Assembly: GCA_900551325.1 (NCBI GenBank)
Contig: URVM01000013.1
Span: 24,452-88,451 of the forward strand
Reading direction: 5' to 3'
Source: an uncultured Eubacteriales bacterium
GTDB lineage: Bacteria; Bacillota; Clostridia; Lachnospirales; Cellulosilyticaceae
Length of the DNA: 64,000 nt
The notes beneath the pieces were generated by a model. The model was not told the DNA's origin. It saw only the letters and a list, made by a program, of their open reading frames with translations, and made no database searches. Positions 51,482 through 61,300 of the stretch are shown piece after piece (within the stretch, counting starts at the first letter, position 1; each line of letters starts with the position of its first letter). Made by a program: the position numbers and the translations under genes.

Positions 51482-52765
51482 ATGGTAAGTGCTATTGTTG
51501 GTGGTAACTGGGGCGATGAAGGTAAAGGTAAAATTACTGATTTATTAGCAGGTGATGCCCATATTATTATTCGTTTTCAAGGTGGAGCAAATGCAGGTCA
51601 TACAATTATTAATGAGTACGGAAAATTTGCCCTTCATCTTCTCCCATCAGGTGTATTTAGAGAAAATGTTGTGAATATTATAGGGCAAGGTGTAGCCCTA
51701 GATTTATCTAAACTATTTGCTGAATTAGATGGGTTAACAAGTAAAGGTGTACCTATGCCAAACATTCTTGTATCTGATAGAGCACAGATTTTAATGCCTT
51801 ATCATGTACTATTTGATAAGCTAGAAGAAGAAAGATTAGGAGCTAAAAGTTTTGGCTCTACAAAATCAGGTATTGCACCTTTTTATTCAGATAAATATTT
51901 GAAAATTGGTGTACAAGTAGGCGAAATGTTCGATGATGAAATTTTGATGGAGCGTTTAGAAAAAGTATGCGAAATCAAAAATGAAATGATAAAGGTGCTT
52001 TATAAAGATGCAGACTTACTAGATCCTAAGGTCATATTTAATGAAGTAATACAATACCGTGAACGTTTAGAACCAATGGTAACGAATATTGCTTATTACT
52101 TACATGATGCTATAAAAGCAGGAAAAAACATTTTACTCGAAGGTCAGCTTGGTGCTTTAAAAGACACAGATAATGGGATTTATCCTTATGTAACGTCTTC
52201 ATCACCTCTTGCAGGTTTTGGTTCAGTAGGTGCAAGTATTCCACCGCACGAAATTAAAAAGATTGTAACAGTAGTGAAGTCCTATTCATCCGCTGTAGGT
52301 GCAGGCGCTTTTGTAAGTGAAATATTTGGTGAAGAAGCTGAGGAACTTAGAAGGCGTGGTGGAGACTGTGGAGAGTATGGTGCAACAACAGGCCGTCCAC
52401 GCCGTATGGGATGGTTTGATGTAGTAGCAACCAAATACGGTTGTATGCTTCATGGCACAACAGATGTAGCTCTTTCACTTTTAGATGTACTTGGATATTT
52501 AGATAAGATTCCAGTATGTACAGGATATGAAATAGAGGGTGTAGTTACAGATGTATTTCCTTGTACACCAAAACTAAATAAAGCAAAACCAGTCCTCGAA
52601 TATTTAGATGGATGGAATTGTGATATAAGTGGTATTAGAAATTATGAAGATCTACCTTTAAATGCAAAAAAATATGTAGAATTTATAGAAGAGAAGTTAG
52701 GCTATCCAATTACAATGATTTCTAACGGACCAAAGCGTGAAGATATTATTATAAGAAATAAATAG
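51482..52765 (+). CDS. purA: Adenylosuccinate synthetase
   Basis: A 427-residue enzyme that condenses IMP and aspartate with GTP in AMP synthesis. WGDEGKGKITD is the GTP loop with the catalytic Asp, GANAGHTI holds the catalytic His, ATTGRPRRMGW the IMP/Asp site, and EFIEEKLG the C-terminus. I start at the ATG at 51482, 9 nt after AGGAGG. The ATG at 51476 is only 3 nt from that site, and the family usually begins MVSAIVGG. It is transcribed alone, away from other pur genes. Confidence 0.97.
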   Translation: MVSAIVGGNWGDEGKGKITDLLAGDAHIIIRFQGGANAGHTIINEYGKFALHLLPSGVFRENVVNIIGQGVALDLSKLFAELDGLTSKGVPMPNILVSDRAQILMPYHVLFDKLEEERLGAKSFGSTKSGIAPFYSDKYLKIGVQVGEMFDDEILMERLEKVCEIKNEMIKVLYKDADLLDPKVIFNEVIQYRERLEPMVTNIAYYLHDAIKAGKNILLEGQLGALKDTDNGIYPYVTSSSPLAGFGSVGASIPPHEIKKIVTVVKSYSSAVGAGAFVSEIFGEEAEELRRRGGDCGEYGATTGRPRRMGWFDVVATKYGCMLHGTTDVALSLLDVLGYLDKIPVCTGYEIEGVVTDVFPCTPKLNKAKPVLEYLDGWNCDISGIRNYEDLPLNAKKYVEFIEEKLGYPITMISNGPKREDIIIRNK

Positions 52766-52772
52766 AAACTAT

Positions 52773-52804
52773 AAGACTGTCCTACTAATAGGATAGTCTT
52801 TTCT
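52773..52804 (+). terminator. Intrinsic terminator after purA
   Basis: An 11-bp stem with one G-U pair (52773-52783 with 52790-52800), AAGACTGTCCT with AGGATAGTCTT, followed by TTCTTG. Confidence 0.85.
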
Positions 52805-52828
52805 TGTATCTATTAAAGTTAATTATTG

Positions 52829-52837
52829 TGGTATAAT
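52829..52837 (+). promoter_or_regulatory. Extended -10 promoter element
   Basis: TGGTATAAT (TG-N-TATAAT) at 52829-52837, with no clear -35. It would transcribe the small hairpin and micro-ORF upstream of the cyclase-family gene. Confidence 0.4.
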
Positions 52838-52885
52838 ATGGATATTATTAAAATAGCATACTGGCTAACCTATCGGTTAGGAGAA

Positions 52886-52921
52886 ATGATGAGTAAGATG
52901 ACAGAAGATTATAAGAGATGA
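52886..52921 (+). CDS. Possible 11-codon leader ORF
   Basis: MMSKMTEDYKR, preceded by a TAGGAG site that partly lies in the hairpin CTAACC/GGTTAG (52865-52880). It sits between two promoters ahead of the cyclase-family gene. It may be a chance frame; nothing supports translation beyond the ribosome site. Confidence 0.2.
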   Translation: MMSKMTEDYKR

Positions 52922-52926
52922 AAAAA

Positions 52927-52955
52927 TTGACTTTGGTGTGCTTTTCCAGTAAAAT
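52927..52955 (+). promoter_or_regulatory. Promoter of the cyclase-family gene
   Basis: TTGACT (52927-52932), 17 nt, TAAAAT (52950-52955), about 70 nt before the ATG. Confidence 0.6.
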
Positions 52956-53024
52956 TTTGGTATAGTAAAAATACAAACAAAAGTATACAAAATAGAAAAC
53001 TATAGAGAAATAAGAGATGAGAAT

Positions 53025-53612
53025 ATGAAATATATAGACTTAACATTGACAGTAAGAAAAACAAATAAAGCTTATCAATGGGCTCAGTCCCAGTTGAAAA
53101 GAGAGATTGCATTAGGTCATGTGGGCACGCATTTTGATATATATGATAGACCTAATATTCCACTTGAATACATGCAAACAAGAGGTGTTCTTTTAGATGT
53201 AAGTCACGTTCAAGGAAGAGAAATTACAAGTGATGATGTAGATCTTGACTATGTGAAACCAGGTGATTTTGTACTTATTAGAACAGGTGCTATAGAAAAA
53301 CACCCTTATGGAAGTGGCTTATATTTTAAAGAAAGCCCCATTTTATCTTGGGAACTTATTGAAGAATTAATTGATTCAAGAGTAAGCTTTATCGGACTTG
53401 ATACACCCGATATACGTAGAGGTAAGGAACATATAGAAGCAGATAAAATGTGTGAAGCAAAAGGCATTTATGTTATTGAAAATCTTAAAAACCTAGATAA
53501 GATTAAGCCAGATGTAGTGTGTAAAATGTTAACTATGTGGCATGACGAACCAGAAGCAACTGGTATTAGGTGTAGAGTAGTAGCTGTACAACCAGAAGAT
53601 AATGAAATATAA
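53025..53612 (+). CDS. Cyclase-family (kynurenine formamidase-like) hydrolase
   Basis: A 195-residue protein of the cyclase/KynB superfamily. The metal motif HxGTHxD appears as HVGTHFDIYDRP near residues 28-39, followed by VLLDVSHVQGREI and FVLIRTGA, typical of the fold. The usual HxGTHxDxPxH ends in RP rather than a second His. Members hydrolyse amides or lactones with Mn or Zn. The ribosome site is weak (GAGATGAG). The GNAT gene follows after 19 nt. No tryptophan catabolic gene is nearby, so the substrate is unknown. Confidence 0.82.
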   Translation: MKYIDLTLTVRKTNKAYQWAQSQLKREIALGHVGTHFDIYDRPNIPLEYMQTRGVLLDVSHVQGREITSDDVDLDYVKPGDFVLIRTGAIEKHPYGSGLYFKESPILSWELIEELIDSRVSFIGLDTPDIRRGKEHIEADKMCEAKGIYVIENLKNLDKIKPDVVCKMLTMWHDEPEATGIRCRVVAVQPEDNEI

Positions 53613-53631
53613 AAGTTAATAGGGGGAGTAT

Positions 53632-54513
53632 ATGGGGACATTAGAAATCATTCAAGATTACTTTAAAAATGATGTATATAGAAGAAGCTTTAATGATCTA
53701 GCAAGGGAAACATTTGGTTTAGACTTTGAAGATTGGTATAAAAAGAAATACTTTAAAGGGAAATATACATGCTATAGCTATGTAGTAGATGATCAGGTTA
53801 TTGCTAATATATCTGCTAATGAAATGGAAGTTGTCATTAAAGGGGAAGTAAAAAAGGCTATTCAGCTTGGAACAGTTATGACAAGAAAAGACTGTAGGGG
53901 AAATGGTTTAGCAGGAAAACTTATGAAGCATGTTTTAAAAATCTATGAAAATCAATGTGACTTTATATATCTTTTTGCAAATGATACAGTTCTTGAGTTT
54001 TATCCTAAATTTGGGTTTCAAAAAGTGGTAGAAGCAAACTATACGCTGAGTACAGATAGAGTAGATAAAAGAGAAAGTACGATTATAGAACTTCAAGCAG
54101 GAACAAGCTTTACCAATACACTTATTGATCGTCTTATACAAAAACGTGTACCTATTAGTAAAACATGGGGGATTGTAGAAGATACTTGGCCACTGGAAGT
54201 TTACTGTAAAGAAGGGTTTAAAGATAATTTGTATTATATAAAAGAGGATGATCTTATTGTTATCGCAGGAAGAAAAGATGGTATTTTACACTTATACGAT
54301 ATAATAAGTGCTACACCATTTGACTTAGATCATATAGTTGAAAAATTTATATTAGAAGAAGATAAAATGATACAGTTTCATTTTGTACCAGAACTAGAGA
54401 GTTATAAGCCAGTTTGTACTTATGTAGAAAGACCGGATGACACCCTATTTATGAAGGGTATAGAGTTAGATGAAGACTGTGAAGTACTATTTCCTATGAC
54501 TTCACAAACTTGA
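53632..54513 (+). CDS. GNAT-family N-acetyltransferase
   Basis: A 293-residue protein. The N-terminal GNAT fold carries the acetyl-CoA pyrophosphate loop RGNGLAGKLM (about 88-97) after a core strand AIQLGTVMTRKDC. The following strand IYLFANDTVLEFYPKFGFQK is the usual fifth-strand region. The C-terminal half (about 150-290) is a second, poorly conserved domain as in Eis-like or two-domain GNATs. AGGGGGAG precedes the ATG. The substrate is unknown; the cyclase-family gene upstream is probably co-transcribed. Confidence 0.88.
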   Translation: MGTLEIIQDYFKNDVYRRSFNDLARETFGLDFEDWYKKKYFKGKYTCYSYVVDDQVIANISANEMEVVIKGEVKKAIQLGTVMTRKDCRGNGLAGKLMKHVLKIYENQCDFIYLFANDTVLEFYPKFGFQKVVEANYTLSTDRVDKRESTIIELQAGTSFTNTLIDRLIQKRVPISKTWGIVEDTWPLEVYCKEGFKDNLYYIKEDDLIVIAGRKDGILHLYDIISATPFDLDHIVEKFILEEDKMIQFHFVPELESYKPVCTYVERPDDTLFMKGIELDEDCEVLFPMTSQT

Positions 54514-54580
54514 TAAAAGTTATTTAGCAAGATAATAAGAGATTGTAGCATAATTAATATTTATGAAGTCTAAAGAATAG

Positions 54581-54626
54581 AAGAGCTATAAAGCTAGGTT
54601 GTACATTAGTTTTATAGCTCTTTTCC
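54581..54626. terminator. Bidirectional intrinsic terminator
   Basis: A perfect 12-bp stem AAGAGCTATAAA (54581-54592) with TTTATAGCTCTT (54611-54622), between convergent genes. Confidence 0.88.
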
Positions 54627-54630
54627 TATG

Positions 54631-55179
54631 TTAGCAACAAACTAAGCCTTCAGGATCATCTAATAATTGATTAAGATAGCCCTCATAAATAAGCTGTAAG
54701 TCTGGATGAGTTCTAAAATCTTTAGCACTAGTAAGTATAGGTTCTTTATTAAACTTAAGAATGCCTGCTTCATTTAATATGTAAGAAACGAATTGAGAAC
54801 AAAAATAACTATAATTAGGTTCTATTTTTAGATTAAAAAGTCTTCCCACAACACCTAATATATTGTATTTATACTTTTCTTGTTCTATACAGAACTGAGA
54901 AAGTAGGGAGATAAGTTTTTCATATTGAAAATTACTTATATTTAATTGATAGATTTGACACTGTGTCTCTGGAAAAGCAGCAACCCATTTCACATAATCC
55001 TCTTTCATAAATCCACCAATAAAAGGGTTACGTATTTTCTTCCTGCTAAAGCTATAGCCATACTCAAAATCTTGAGAGAATAGCAATGAAACATGGGCAT
55101 AAGGCTCATGGGTATAGTGCTTAATTAGGTGACAAAAAACACTATCTGTACTTGTTAGCATAATATAGATTGTTTTCAT
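54631..55179 (-). CDS. YiiX/YaeF-like permuted papain-fold protein
   Basis: A 182-residue protein. The ATG at 55179 has AAGGAGG 5 nt upstream on the minus strand; longer starts lie before that site. Its order of catalytic elements is His first (His29 in EPYAHVSLLF) and Cys later (Cys127 in SYFCSQFVSYIL), the circularly permuted NlpC/P60-papain layout of YiiX/YebB/C92 proteins. These are cysteine hydrolases of amides, often acting on peptides or lipids. There is no signal peptide. It is divergent from the amylopullulanase gene. Confidence 0.8.
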   Translation of the reverse strand: MKTIYIMLTSTDSVFCHLIKHYTHEPYAHVSLLFSQDFEYGYSFSRKKIRNPFIGGFMKEDYVKWVAAFPETQCQIYQLNISNFQYEKLISLLSQFCIEQEKYKYNILGVVGRLFNLKIEPNYSYFCSQFVSYILNEAGILKFNKEPILTSAKDFRTHPDLQLIYEGYLNQLLDDPEGLVCC

Positions 55180-55398
55180 AGACACCTCCTTAAAATGTAG
55201 AAAGTATGAAGCTATTATAAAGGAAAATGAGGCAAAATACAAATAAAGGGGAGAAAAGGTAAAATGTATACATGTTAGAAGGTAAGAGATAAAATTAGGA
55301 TAAAAAATTCTGACTAAAAAGACTTGAATAGATTAAGACATATGGTAAAATGTAGGAGTAAACTAAATTTTATGAAAAGTAGAGAGGGGTTGAAGTAC

Positions 55399-58300
55399 TT
55401 GAAGAATTGCCAAAAGAAAATAGCTTGGTTATTAACAATTTGTTTAATACTTGGCATGGTAGTAGGCAATGGATATGACATCAATGTACTAGCAAGAGAG
55501 CCTAGAGTAGCAACTGTAGATGTAAATATTGATGGAGAGAGTGGAGAATGGGAAAGATTAGTCCAAGATGGTGTGGCTAAGAAGGTAGGAGAAGGTTCTA
55601 CACATAGTTTTGGTAACGTTACCACAACGGCGGGAGCTTTATATTTAGCTACAGATGGAACGGATCTTTACTATTATGTAGAAGCTCAAGTACCGAACTG
55701 GGGCGACTGGGGAATGATTTTAGATTTAGCTCTTTATGTAGAGGGGCAAGGAGATGGAGTGGAAGCTGCTCCTTGGGAGAGAGGTTATACATTTATCACT
55801 GAAAAGAAACCTCAATATCACCTTCTGATACAGAATAAAGGAGAGAATGAGGTAGCCCAAGCAATACTTTTAGGAAATGGCAAGAGTATTGATGTAAAAC
55901 AAGGTACTAAAGCTGATATTAATAAAGGTTATGAAGGAAAGGTAAGTCTTAAAGCACTAGGAATTACAGAAGATACTAATCTTTATGCTATGGCAGTTAT
56001 TACAGGAAGTAGTGGTGGGAATACAGCTTTTAACGTAATTCCAGAAAGTAGCAGGAATGAGTTAGCTGAAGATTATACTGCTAATCCACCTAAGCAATTA
56101 GGGGAGTATGGAAAAGATTTTAGTATTATAGTAGACAGTACAAGTGTATTGCCTGACCCTGAATACATAAGTCCAGAAGTAGATGGCAATCAAGTTACTT
56201 TTAGATACTATGATGCCAAGAACACAGAACCAGTACGAGTAGCTGGGGATTTTAATGGTTGGCCAGATAGCAAAGATATTTTAGTAACAAATGATGAAGG
56301 AATAGGTGAACTAACTCTAACACTTACACCAGGAAGACACGAGTATAAGTTTATTGTAGGTGCTAATGGTTGGATACAAGACCCTAAAAATCTTCCTACT
56401 AGTGGAGATAATAGCATTGTTATTGTCAGTGGGTTAAGTGTAGAAGGCGCTCCAGTAGGCATTCAAAAAGGTAAACCTATAGCTTTACCGACAATTGGAA
56501 CCGTTTTCGACATGAGTGGTATAAAGCATGAAAAAGTACCGGTTGTATATGATGTGGTACCAGTAGAAGGATTAGAAAATGATCAGATAATATTAACAGA
56601 CAATGAAGGACTTACACAAGTTGAGATTAAAGAAGACTATCCTCTTACAACAGTGAAGCTAAAAGCAGTAGCCACTGTAAACGAGAAAGAGTATATAAGA
56701 GAAGTCACTTTAAAAGTTGAGAATACCCTTTATACCTATACAATTAATTATTTACGACTAGCAGCGGATTATGAAGGATGGAATCTATGGTTATGGGCAG
56801 ATGGGCAAGGAGGTATTGGAAAAACTTTTGATAAAAATATAGATTTTGAGATAAAGGATGACAGCATGAGTGGAAAAAGAAATTATACATTTAAACAAAC
56901 AACTTACCAAGTAGCACAACCTAAGTTGAATTTTATTACAAGACAAAAAGTAGGAGACAATGAATGGGCTAAGCAAGATAAAGATCGCTCAGTACAAGTA
57001 CCACAAGGTGAAATGACAGAAGAAGTTTGGATAGTTGATGGTGATGAGAAGGTGTATACAGACTATAATGACATTGATCTGGCAAAGAAAGTAAAAAGTG
57101 CCTTTGCAGACAGTGGGACGGAAGTACTTATTACAGTTAATAAACCATTATCAGATCTTATAAATCCTTATATAGTAGACGGAGTGGGAAAAAAAGAAAC
57201 AGTTAGAGCCCTAAGACAAAGCGACACTACATATACTTTAGAACTAAGTACACCTATAGAGCCAAATGTGTTCTATGAAGTAGGAGCAGATGGGGTTAAG
57301 CCTGCGCCTGTAATTATGAGAGGTGTATTAGATGATTACTATTATGATGGAGATGATTTAGGTTTAAGTTACAGCCAAGATGAAAGTACATTTAAAGTGT
57401 GGGCACCAACGGCAAAAAGTGTAAAGCTCTACTTATATGAAGATGCAGGAACTTATAATGGTGAGACAGAAATTGTAGAAGATCATAGTAAAGGTGAAGC
57501 CCATACTATGGATAAAGGTGCACAAGGCATATGGCAAACAACTATTAAAGAAAACTTAGATGGACAGTATTATATGTATCAAGTGACCTTGCCAGATGGG
57601 ACAGTGAACTATGCCCTAGACCCTTATGCTAGAGCAACTTCTACTAATGGTGGACGTACAGCCATTATAGATTTAAGCAGCACTAATCCGAGTGGATGGA
57701 GTGAAGATGAACGTCCACCAATGGTAAGCTTAGCAGATACAATATTATATGAATTACATGTAAGGGATTTTTCTGTAGATAAGGAAGTACCTTTTAAGAA
57801 TCCTGGTAAATTTAAAGCATTTACAGAAGAAGGTCTAACAACACCACAAGGAAATAAAGCAGGTATTGATCATTTAGAGGAACTAGGTGTTACCCATATT
57901 CATTTACTACCAGTCTATGATTTTGCAGAAGTAGATGAAAGTAAAGTAGATGATGAATCTTACACAGGTAGAAAGTTTAACTGGGGTTATGACCCACAAA
58001 ATTATAATGTGCCAGAAGGTTCTTATGCTACAGATACCACCAATCCAGCTACTCGTATTAAAGAATTTAAAGAGATGGTGGCTGCCCTTCATAAGCACAA
58101 TTTAAGAGTTGTTATGGATGTGGTGTACAATCATACCTTTAGTATTGAAGAGGGGCCTTTTAATAAGATTGTACCAGGTTATTACTATAGAACAACAGAT
58201 GAAGGAAATTACTCAAATGGTTCTGGATGTGGAAATGAAGTAGCCTCCCAAAGGCCTATGGTACGTAAGTATATTAAAGACTCTGTGAAGTACTGGGCAA

Positions 58301-61300
58301 GTGAGTATAATATAGATGGATTTAGATTTGATTTAATGGGTCTTATTGATACAACCACTATGACACAAATTACACAAGAAGTAAGAAATGAAATAGATCC
58401 AACCATCCTTATTTATGGTGAGCCTTGGACAGCTAGTTCAACACCACTTCCTCAAAATCAGCAAACTTTAAAAGGTTCACAAAAAGATAAAGAGTTTGCT
58501 GTATTTAATGATGAAATTAGAGGCGCGATAAAAGGTGGAAGTGATGATGCTTCTAAAGGATTTGCAACAGGAGGGGTAGGTCAAGAACAAGGTATTGTAG
58601 AAGGTATACAAGGAGCTATTCATACAATTGCTAGCCAGCCTACTGAAGTCATTAGCTATGTAACAGCTCATGATAACTTAAACTTATGGGATAAGATTAT
58701 TACAACACAAGGTTTGACTAAAGAAGAAGGCTTCCTAAAAATGAATAATGGTGTACTTGAAAATGGTGGAAGTGTAGAAGAAGCAGTAAGTAAAGCTACG
58801 ATTCATCAAGGTATAGAGCCAGGAAAAGTATTAGAAAATGAAACAGTTAAACGTAGCTTACTTGCCAATGGCATTATACTTACATCTCAAGGCATACCTT
58901 TCCTTCATGCAGGAGATGAAATGCTAAGAAGTAAATACGGAGATCATAATAGCTATAGAAGCCCAGATGCCATTAACCAAATAAGATGGGAGTGGAAAGA
59001 TGAGTTTGAACCTGTTATGGATTACTATAAGGGGCTTATTAATCTTAGAAAACAACATCCAGCTTTTAGAATGGAAGAAGATAGTCAAGTAGAAAAAGGC
59101 TTACAGATTTTAACCCAAGAAGATAATGTAGTAGCTTTTAGGCTTAAAGACTATGCAAATGGAGATAAGTGGAAAAATATAGTCATTATTTATAATGGAA
59201 ATACAAGTGCTAAAAAAGTAGCATTACCACATGTGGCTGATTGGAAAGTGGTTGTAGATCATAAGGGGGCAGGCGTGGAGGTATTAAGTACCTTAAGTCA
59301 AGCGTCAAGTGTAAGTGTAGAGCCTTTATCTATGATGGTACTGTACGATCATGAAGATAGTTATGAAAGTATACCTACTACACTTGAAGTGTCTACAACA
59401 AAGCTAGGATTACCTATAGGAGGGAAAGCTACAGTAAAGGCTACTGTAAAGGATCAAAAAGGTGCCATTATGTCTAATGCACCTATTACATGGGAAGTAG
59501 AAGATGAGAGTATTATAGCAGTTAATAAAGGAAATTTAATAGCGCATAAAGAAGGTAAGACATTTCTTCATGTCCGAAGTGGTGCATTAGAAAAGACAGT
59601 GGAATTAATAGTAGTACCTAAGCTTATTCCAACTAAAGTATCTATTACATCAGATAAAGACTTTGTTTATGAAGGTTTAAGTATACAATTAGAAGCTAAA
59701 GTAGAAGATCAATTTGGTCAAATCATGCTAGGTAGTGGTGTAACATGGTCTACTAATACACCAGATCTTATAAAGGTAGAAAAAGGTGGAAAAGTCATTG
59801 GTCTTAAAGAAGGTATGGCTACAGTAACGGCCACAATAGGTGAAGCTACTACAAGTCTACAGCTTCCAGTTAGAAGTTATGAACGACGCTATGTCGTACT
59901 TGAGTACAATAGGCCTGATGGAAATTATACAGATTGGGACGTATGGGTATGGAATACAGGCGTTAAAGATGATCAAATAGAATTTACAGCAGATAGAGAT
60001 GGGAAGAAAGTAGCTTATATTGAAGTAGGTCCTTCTACTAATCGTATAGGTTTCATCATACGAAAAGGAAATTGGGTAGAAAAGGATGTAGAAGAAGACC
60101 GTTTTATTACCCTTCAAGAAGATCAAATTATTACAAAGGTACAACTCGAAAGTAAAGAGAAAGCATTTAAAATATTAGCACCTAGTACTATGCCAGTGAT
60201 TCATCCTACAGAACTTACTATAGACTTTAACTATAGAGACAATAAGCTCTTTAAAGAAGGTAGGATGAATACCTTAAAACAAGTTCAAGTAGAGATTAAT
60301 AATGAGCTTTATAATATGGCATACAATGAGGCAGAAGAAAGATTTGAATTTAAATATGAAGGTTTAGAAGAAAAAGCCTATGCCTATTGTTATCATGTAA
60401 CTTATGCAGATGGTACCACAAAGATTTATAATGACCCCTATAATAGCAAACAAGTAGATGGAAAATCTATCATTAGCTATGAAAAATTAGACTTTAATGT
60501 GGAAGCTAGTGCTTATCCTTATACGATTGACTATACACAAAATAGTGTAATTACCTTAGGCGTAGAAGGAGATACAGATCAACTTATGTCTATGGAAATA
60601 GACCTTACAAGTATAGGTGGTAGTAAAATTGAAGTTGATAAAGATCTAATGGCTGTGACAATTGGAGTAGATCAAGAGACTACTTTAGGAGAGAAAACTT
60701 TACCTATTATCTTAAAAGATAAGATGAATAATATTTATAATAGTGAAGTAAAACTAGAAGTGAAAGAACGTATACGTAAGGGTAAAGATGACTTTGACTG
60801 GGATGAAGCAGTGATTTACTTTATGCTTACAGATCGTTTTAATAATGGAAATACAAACAATGATGATCCTTATGGACTTGGCTATGACAAACAAGACCCA
60901 GGAACCTATCATGGTGGAGACTTTAAAGGTGTAACAGATAAGTTAGATTATTTAAAGGCATTAGGCATTAATACCATATGGGTGAGTCCAGTGGTTGAAA
61001 ATATTGCTTATGATGTGAGATATGATCAGACACCTTATCAAAATAGTTACTATGCTTATCATGGTTACTGGGCTAAAAACTTTGAGAAGTTAAATCCTCA
61101 TTTTGGTACAGTACAGGAATTCCATACTTTAATTGATGAAGCACATGCTCGTGGTATGAAGATTATGGTAGATGTGGTAATCAATCATGCAGGTTATGGA
61201 ATGGATAAAGCTATAGATAATCCACCTGAAGGTTATCCAACAGATGAAGAGAGACAAAAATTTGAAGGCATGCTCCGCACTGGGCAAAGTTTAGATGAGG

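Noticed and set aside
55324..55398. TTG at 55324 as start of the amylopullulanase
   Set aside because: No ribosome site precedes it, and it would place 25 basic residues before a normal signal peptide.
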